A DNA stretch of 41,047 nt from contig JAHEMI010000006.1 of NCBI GenBank assembly GCA_024643785.1, positions 11,771 to 52,817 on the forward strand. Direction: 5' to 3'. The position numbers and the translations under genes are program-made. Each line of letters opens with the position of its first letter. The stretch's first letter is position 1. The notes under the pieces are model-generated. The model had not been told where the DNA came from and made no database searches. It worked only from the letters and a program-made list of their open reading frames with translations. The stretch is from Burkholderiaceae bacterium. GTDB lineage: Bacteria; Pseudomonadota; Gammaproteobacteria; Burkholderiales; Burkholderiaceae_E. Of the stretch, positions 36,846 through 41,047 are shown one piece after another.

Positions 36846-37766
36846 ATGAGCGCGATCGCGGGCCTGCCGCCGGCGCTGCGCTTCATCCAGCGCGACTGGC
36901 TGTCGTGCAATCAGTTGGTGCTGCTCGATCGCGACGGTGCGACCCTCATCGACAGCGGCTACGTCAAGAACGCGGCCGAGACGGTCGCCCTGGTTCGCGC
37001 CGAGCTGGCCGCCAGCGGTGCGCCACTGCGCCGCGTGATCAATACCCACCTGCACTCCGATCACTGCGGTGGCAATGCCGCGCTCGCCGCCGCCTTCGAC
37101 TGTGAGCTGGTCATTCCGCAGAGCAGCGCCGCAGCTGTGGCCGCCTGGGATGAGGAAGCGCTCACTTACAGGGCGACAGGCCAGCGTTGTGCGCGCTTTG
37201 TCGCGACCGGGACCATCGCGCCGGGAGAAACCTTCCGCGCCGCGAACGCCGACTGGATCGCCCACGCCGCGCCCGGCCACGACCCCGAGTCGCTGATCTT
37301 CCACTGCCCCGAACTCGGGGTGCTGATCTCGGCCGACGCGCTCTGGGAGCACGGCTTCGGGGTGATCTTCCCGGAACTGGCCGGCGAGTCCGGTTTCGCC
37401 GAACAGCGGGCGGTGCTCGACCTGATCGAGTCGCTGGCGCCGCAAATCGTGATCCCCGGCCATGGCAGCGCCTTCAGCGACGCCCCAGCAGCGATCGCGC
37501 GGGCGCGCTCGCGGCTGGCGGCGATGGCCAGCGACCCCGTGCGCCACGCCCGCAGCGCGCTCAAGGTGCTGGTCAAGTACCGGCTGCTTGATCTCGAGCG
37601 CGAGACCCAGGCCGCGATGATTGCCGAGCTGTCGGCCGCCAGCGTGATGGTGGCGTCGGCCGCCCTGCTGGGGGTGGCGCCGGCTACTGCGCTGGCGCGC
37701 ACCGTCGATGAACTGATCGCGCAGGGGCAACTGCGCCGCGACGGCGCCTGGCTGGTCAACGCCTGA
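36846..37766 (+). CDS. Metallo-beta-lactamase-fold hydrolase
   Basis: The 306-residue hydrolase has the HxHxDH motif in INTHLHSDHCGGNAALAAAF, followed by HAAPGHDPESLIFH, LISADALWEHGFG (metal-bridging Asp) and VIPGHGSAF (last His), the standard zinc-site order. The helical C-terminal part may form a lid. It lies 34 bp after the oxidoreductase operon on the same strand and is probably co-transcribed, but has no evident role in it. It is not closely similar by eye to the MBL protein at the start of the window. Glyoxalase II-like or thioesterase activity are options. Confidence 0.87.
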   Translation: MSAIAGLPPALRFIQRDWLSCNQLVLLDRDGATLIDSGYVKNAAETVALVRAELAASGAPLRRVINTHLHSDHCGGNAALAAAFDCELVIPQSSAAAVAAWDEEALTYRATGQRCARFVATGTIAPGETFRAANADWIAHAAPGHDPESLIFHCPELGVLISADALWEHGFGVIFPELAGESGFAEQRAVLDLIESLAPQIVIPGHGSAFSDAPAAIARARSRLAAMASDPVRHARSALKVLVKYRLLDLERETQAAMIAELSAASVMVASAALLGVAPATALARTVDELIAQGQLRRDGAWLVNA

Positions 37767-37777
37767 GGCCGGCGCGA

Positions 37778-38173
37778 CTATTTCCTGAAACGCTCGTCGG
37801 GCTCGATCTGGTAGCCGATCGCGATCCGGTTGGTGGTCGCAGCGAGCGCGATGACCCGCATCAGCTCGTTGTGCTGCGCCTCGGTCATGCCCTTGGCGCG
37901 CGCCGACTCGGTGTGGGTATGGATGCAGTACTCGCAGTTGTTGGCAACGCTCACCGCGACGTAGATCAGTTCCTTGGTCAGCGCATCGAGCGCGCCCGGC
38001 GCCATCACCGTCTTCGCCTGCGCCCAGACCGCCGCCGCGTGGGGCGGATCATTGGCCAGCACCCGCCAGAAGTCGTTGATCTGGTCGCTCTTGCGGGTCG
38101 CGCGGATGTCGTCGAACACCGCACGCGCCTCGGCACCGGCCTGCTGGTCACTGATCCTGGGCACTATCGCCAT
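37778..38173 (-). CDS. Carboxymuconolactone decarboxylase/AhpD-family protein
   Basis: The 131-residue helical protein has the AhpD core motif CxxCxxxH: C80-E-Y-C83 and H87 in NNCEYCIHTHTESARAKG. The pair of cysteines suggests a redox or peroxidase-type activity rather than lactone decarboxylation. ATG 38173 was chosen because GGAG lies 8 bp upstream; a start at 38206 is in frame but has no ribosome site. The gene ends 11 bp from the convergent MBL gene. No functional partner is visible. Confidence 0.88.
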   Translation of the reverse strand: MAIVPRISDQQAGAEARAVFDDIRATRKSDQINDFWRVLANDPPHAAAVWAQAKTVMAPGALDALTKELIYVAVSVANNCEYCIHTHTESARAKGMTEAQHNELMRVIALAATTNRIAIGYQIEPDERFRK

Positions 38174-38235
38174 CGTCTCGCTCCAATGGTGGTTGGCAAC
38201 CGCCATAGGTTACGCCAGGCGCAGCCGGCGCGGAG

Positions 38236-39210
38236 CTAGATCAGGTACTCGGCAGCGTTGTCGTGCCCGAGGATCACGTAGTTGACCCGGCGGATGTCGA
38301 AGAGCGCGGTGCCGCCGGCATAGGAAATCGAGCTCTGCAGGTCCTCTTCCATTTCGCGCAGGGTGTCGCCGAGTTTGCCCTTGATCGGCTCGAGGATCCT
38401 CTTGCCCTCGACAAAGCTGCGAAAGCCCTTGTTGAACTCCGAGGCCGAACCGAAGTACTCCTTGTAGAGCTTGCCGTCGATTTCGACGGTCTTGCCGGGC
38501 GATTCCTCGTGGCCCGCGAACAGGGAACCGATCATCACCATCGTCGCCCCGAAACGGACCGACTTGGCGATGTCGCCGTGCTCCCTGATCCCGCCGTCGG
38601 CAACGATCGGCTTGGTGGCCACCCGCGCGCACCATTTGAGCGCCGCCAGTTGCCAGCCGCCGGTGCCAAAGCCGGTCTTCAGGCGCGTGATGCAGACCTT
38701 TCCTGGCCCGACACCGACCTTGGTGGCGTCGGCGCCCCAGCGCTCCATGTCCATCACCGCCTCGGGGGTCCCGACATTGCCACCGATGACGAACGCTTCC
38801 GGTAGCTTGTCCTTGATGTAGCGGATCATGTTCTTGACCGTATCGGCGTGGCCGTGCGCGATGTCGATCGTCACATAGTCGGCGCCCAGCCCGGTGCTCG
38901 CCAGCTCGTCGACCACCTGGTGGTCCTGGGGCTTGACGCCCAGCGAGATCGACACGAACAGTCCGAGGTCGCGCATCCGGCGCGCGAAGGCCACGGTATC
39001 GCCGTTGAAGCGGTGCTGGATGTAGAAATAGCCGTTGGCGGCGAGGAACTCGCAGATCCGGTCGTCGACGACAGTCAGCATGTTGGCCGGCACCGCCGGG
39101 ATCCGGAAGCGCCGGGGACCGAACTCCACCGACGGGTCGCACTCGCGCCGGCTGGTGACGGCGCAGCGCCGCGGCAGCAGCAGGATATTGTCGTAGTCGA
39201 AGATTTCCAT
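38236..39210 (-). CDS. guaC: GMP reductase (IMP dehydrogenase/GuaC family, no CBS domains)
   Basis: The 324-residue TIM-barrel enzyme converts GMP to IMP with NADPH, releasing ammonia. The active-site loop is [24 protein letters not shown] with catalytic C173. [16 protein letters not shown] at the start and [39 protein letters not shown] fit GMP reductases. IMP dehydrogenase would normally carry two CBS domains (about 480 residues), which are absent. The GTGGWQL ending is of the kind I associate with the shorter GuaC type common in Gram-positive bacteria. A GGAAG ribosome site precedes ATG 39210. The leader contains a 7-bp hairpin (39231-39250). Confidence 0.9.
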   Translation of the reverse strand: MEIFDYDNILLLPRRCAVTSRRECDPSVEFGPRRFRIPAVPANMLTVVDDRICEFLAANGYFYIQHRFNGDTVAFARRMRDLGLFVSISLGVKPQDHQVVDELASTGLGADYVTIDIAHGHADTVKNMIRYIKDKLPEAFVIGGNVGTPEAVMDMERWGADATKVGVGPGKVCITRLKTGFGTGGWQLAALKWCARVATKPIVADGGIREHGDIAKSVRFGATMVMIGSLFAGHEESPGKTVEIDGKLYKEYFGSASEFNKGFRSFVEGKRILEPIKGKLGDTLREMEEDLQSSISYAGGTALFDIRRVNYVILGHDNAAEYLI

Positions 39211-39230
39211 GCGTCACTTCCACAAGCCGG

Positions 39231-39250
39231 GCGCCGCGCCAAAGCGGCGC
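39231..39250. promoter_or_regulatory. Hairpin in the guaC leader
   Basis: GCGCCGC (39231-39237) and GCGGCGC (39244-39250) pair perfectly around a 6-nt loop, about 20 bp upstream of the guaC start. It would form in the mRNA leader and might influence ribosome access. Confidence 0.45.
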
Positions 39251-39422
39251 GCATCGGGTGGCACTGTACCGGAATTGGGGTGCGGCCGGGTTGGGGCGGG
39301 TTCTGCTTTTGTCGCTGGCCCGGTTTCTTTACGCGCCACGGTCCGATCGGGGCGTTGTCGTGGGCACCCCGGCCCGCACGAGACCAATAACCAAAGCGCT
39401 CGCCTGCTCGTGGCGGGCAGGA

Positions 39423-39467
39423 TCGTGGCGGAAAGCGCCCGGATATCGGGCCGGGCGCTCGCCACGA
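39423..39467. repeat. 17-bp hairpin with a 3-nt bulge
   Basis: TCGTGGCG (39423-39430) and AGCGCCCGG (39434-39442) pair in order with CCGGGCGCT (39451-39459) and CGCCACGA (39460-39467). Only the 3-nt gaa at 39431-39433 is unpaired, and the loop is 8 nt. The arms extend over 17 pairs, far beyond chance for this length. Confidence 0.7.
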
Positions 39468-39560
39468 GACGCGCGCTGGCACTGCGCCGGCGCAAGGGGA
39501 TGGATCGCCGCAGCTTGAGCGCAGTGGCCCGCCAGCGAGCCCTGGTGCCCGAAAGCGCGA

Positions 39561-39619
39561 CGCCGTCAGGCCGACTCACCGAGCCGGTTACGAGCGGCGA
39601 ATGAGTCGGCCTGACGGCG
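39561..39619. repeat. 18-bp perfect inverted repeat with 23-nt loop
   Basis: The 18-mer starting CGCCGTCAGG at 39561-39578 is the exact reverse complement of 39602-39619. The loop (39579-39601) can itself form a small GCCG/CGGC stem. It lies 53 bp beyond the stop codon of the PaaK-like gene, in position for a terminator, but no T-run follows on either strand. Confidence 0.8.
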
Positions 39620-39671
39620 GCACGCCTCGCAGTATCGATGAGCGCGGCGGCTACCCGCAGCACCCGTGCGG

Positions 39672-40907
39672 CTACTGGTAACTGCGGGCGTCGTCGATGA
39701 CCTTGCCGTCGTTGGGCAACGAGCCTGGCGCCACGAACTCGACTTCGCCGCGCAGCTTGGTGACGTCACGAATGGCCTCCGCAATCCGTGCCGCCAGCCC
39801 TTCTTCAGGGCTCGCCAGTTCGACGCGCAGCATCATCTGGTCGTTGGCCATCTCGCCGCTCACCACCAGCCGGGCGCGGCCCAGTTGCGGGAAGCGGCTG
39901 GCGATCTCGGCCACCTGTCCCGGTTGCACGAACATTCCGCGCACCTTGGTGGTCTGGTCGGCACGCCCCATCCAGCCCTTGATCCGGACATTGGTCCGGC
40001 CGCAGGGCGAGGGGCCCGGCAACACCGCCGACAGGTCGCCGGTCCCGAAGCGGATCATGGGGTAGACCGGGCTGAAGTTGGTCACCACGACCTCGCCGAC
40101 CTCGCCATCCGCGACCGGTTCGCTGGTCCCCGGGCGGACGATCTCGAGAATCAGGTCCTCGTCGAGAATCATCCCCTCCATCGCCGCGGACTCGTAGGCC
40201 ACCATGCCGAGATCGGCGGTGCCGTACCACTGCAATACCGTCTCGACGCCCTGTTCGTGGAACCACGAACGCAGGCTCGGCGGCAGAGCTTCGGCGGCGA
40301 GCAGCGCCCGGCGCAGGTTGCCGATGTCGGCACCCGACTCGCGGGCCTTCTCGATGATGATCCGCAGGAACGACGGCGTACCGACGTAGGCGTCGGGCTT
40401 GAGCGTGCGGATCACGTCGATCTGCTGCTCGGTCTGGCCGATCCCGGCGGGGATCACCGCGCAGCCAAGCCGGCGCGCGCCATGGTGGACCATCCACGCG
40501 CCGGGCGTGAGGTGGTAGCCAAAACAGTTCTGGATCACGTGGCCGGGGCGCATGCCGGCAGCGTAGAGTGCGCGCACCGTGCGCCAGGGATCATCGCCGC
40601 GGCCTTCGGGGTCGAAGATCGGGCCCGGCGACATGTAGAGCGCGCCAAGTTCTCCGGGCGCGACAGTGGTGAGCCCGCCAAACGGCGGCTGCTGTTCCTG
40701 CAGCTCCTTGAGTTCCGATTTGCGCAGCACCGGCAGGGTCGCGAGCGCCTTGCGCGAACTCACCGCGCGCGCGTCAGCCCCCTTGAGGCGGCGGGCCCAG
40801 CCCGGGGCGGTCATCGCCCGCTCGATCAGGGCTGGCAGCCGGGCCATCAGTTCCCCCTCACGCTGCTCGGCCGGGCGCGTCTCCAGTTCGTCGAAATACT
40901 CGCTCAT
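39672..40907 (-). CDS. Phenylacetate-CoA ligase-like AMP-forming ligase (PaaK family)
   Basis: The 411-residue protein resembles PaaK-type acyl-CoA ligases. Blocks seen are FGYHLTPGAWMVHHGARRLGCAVIPAG, YVGTPSFLRIIIEKARE, LLAAEALPPSLRSWF, LQWYGTADLGMVAYES and YPMIRFGTGDLSA, then KGWMGRADQTTKVRGMFVQPGQV (adenylate-binding and hinge regions). It would activate an aromatic or other carboxylic acid with ATP and CoA. The glycine-rich P-loop usual in the family (SSGTTG) appears weakened here (LYMSPGPIF), so activity is less certain. A good GGAGG ribosome site precedes ATG 40907. It follows a Liv-type ABC ATPase gene by 27 bp, an arrangement seen for aromatic acid uptake and activation. Confidence 0.85.
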   Translation of the reverse strand: MSEYFDELETRPAEQREGELMARLPALIERAMTAPGWARRLKGADARAVSSRKALATLPVLRKSELKELQEQQPPFGGLTTVAPGELGALYMSPGPIFDPEGRGDDPWRTVRALYAAGMRPGHVIQNCFGYHLTPGAWMVHHGARRLGCAVIPAGIGQTEQQIDVIRTLKPDAYVGTPSFLRIIIEKARESGADIGNLRRALLAAEALPPSLRSWFHEQGVETVLQWYGTADLGMVAYESAAMEGMILDEDLILEIVRPGTSEPVADGEVGEVVVTNFSPVYPMIRFGTGDLSAVLPGPSPCGRTNVRIKGWMGRADQTTKVRGMFVQPGQVAEIASRFPQLGRARLVVSGEMANDQMMLRVELASPEEGLAARIAEAIRDVTKLRGEVEFVAPGSLPNDGKVIDDARSYQ

Positions 40908-40934
40908 CCATCAACCTCCACCGGTGCCGGTTGC

Positions 40935-41047
40935 CTAGAGCCAGCGTTTGCGGCGGCGATAGGACTTGATATCGCGGAACGACGTGCGTCCCTCTTTGGC
41001 GACGCCCAGGTAGAACTCCTTGACGTCCTCGTTGTCGGCCAGCTCCG
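40935..41047 (-). CDS. C-terminal end of Liv-type (branched-chain amino acid family) ABC transporter ATPase (partial)
   Basis: The minus strand reads open from the window edge to TAG 40935-40937. The 36 residues include NEDVKEFYLGVAKEG and end in RRRKRWL. The DVKEFYLG motif is the usual C-terminal end of LivG/LivF ATPases of ABC importers for branched-chain amino acids, amides and aromatic acids. The basic extension after it is typical of members found beside PaaK-like ligases. Only the last part is in the window. Confidence 0.75.
   Translation of the reverse strand, partial: ELADNEDVKEFYLGVAKEGRTSFRDIKSYRRRKRWL

Larger units (their letters stand above)
39211..39671. other. Non-coding interval of 461 bp rich in inverted repeats
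   Basis: No convincing gene is seen on either strand; the open frames here are short and lack ribosome sites or recognisable domains. The interval holds three perfect or near-perfect inverted repeats: 39231-39250, 39423-39467 and 39561-39619. It separates the PaaK-like gene from guaC, both on the minus strand, and must hold the guaC promoter and probably the terminator of the PaaK-like gene. Confidence 0.7.

Noticed and set aside
38236-39210. IMP dehydrogenase
   Set aside because: Too short and without CBS domains; the loop and termini fit GMP reductase.
39211-39671. tRNA or known structured RNA in the hairpin-rich gap
   Set aside because: No cloverleaf, TTCGA-type T-loop or recognised riboswitch core; only simple hairpins are visible.

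Overview
The window is about 41 kb of GC-rich, densely packed bacterial chromosome. Gene content suggests a betaproteobacterium, probably of the Rhodocyclales/Burkholderiales type. The pointers are a liu-type leucine/isovalerate operon with aceK inside it, a MerR regulator of LiuR type with its operators, a TAXI-type TRAP transporter, AtuA-family proteins, and a multi-subunit 2-oxoacid oxidoreductase beside a PaaK-like CoA ligase and a Liv-type ABC ATPase. This placement is inference from gene content; there is no rRNA or other marker gene. No tRNA, CRISPR array, phage gene or intact insertion sequence was seen.

Layout. (1) 1-1943: the tail of an unknown gene, a SMUG1-type uracil-DNA glycosylase and a metallo-beta-lactamase-fold hydrolase. 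(2) 2010-8298: first arm of acyl-CoA/leucine catabolism: LiuR-like MerR regulator, thioesterase, isovaleryl-CoA dehydrogenase (liuA), isocitrate dehydrogenase kinase/phosphatase (aceK), acetyl-CoA acetyltransferase and a second acyl-CoA dehydrogenase, all on the plus strand with short gaps or overlaps. LiuR-type palindromes lie on both sides of the regulator gene. (3) 8359-15469: a signalling block. A membrane diguanylate cyclase runs tail-to-tail into a minus-strand operon encoding CheR, a large hybrid histidine kinase and a REC-PAS-HD-GYP protein. (4) 15599-21240: a minus-strand operon encoding AtuA, a small AtuA C-terminal-domain protein, a TAXI solute receptor and a fused TRAP permease, with a divergent LysR regulator. 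(5) 21295-23432: an AEC-family transporter and a serine beta-lactamase-like esterase. (6) 23620-32164: second arm of leucine catabolism: TetR regulator, liuB, liuC, a DMT transporter, liuD, a GhrA-type glyoxylate reductase, liuE and a small membrane protein. (7) 32335-36811: gamma, alpha and beta subunits of a 2-oxoacid:acceptor oxidoreductase plus a GltD-like flavoprotein fused to a double [4Fe-4S] ferredoxin domain. (8) 36846-41047: an MBL hydrolase, an AhpD-like protein, GMP reductase, a 460-bp non-coding stretch rich in long inverted repeats, a PaaK-like CoA ligase, and the end of a Liv-type ABC ATPase.

How the genes work together. LiuA oxidises isovaleryl-CoA. LiuB and LiuD carboxylate 3-methylcrotonyl-CoA, LiuC hydrates methylglutaconyl-CoA, and LiuE cleaves HMG-CoA to acetyl-CoA and acetoacetate. 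The thiolase handles acetoacetyl-CoA. AceK and the GhrA-like reductase both act near glyoxylate, which fits the acetyl-CoA made by leucine breakdown. The oxidoreductase in region 7 makes or uses acyl-CoAs from 2-oxoacids. Its substrate cannot be read from sequence: pyruvate, branched-chain 2-oxoacids and arylglyoxylates are all possible. The two liu arms are about 15 kb apart and appear to have different regulators (MerR and TetR). Several genes in the block between them look less GC-biased in codon use than the flanks.

The items most worth a second look are the dual regulation of the split liu cluster, the oxidoreductase with its flavoprotein-ferredoxin fusion, the split AtuA/TAXI-TRAP operon, the CheR/kinase/HD-GYP module with its repeated coiled coil, and two long perfect hairpins at 39423-39619.
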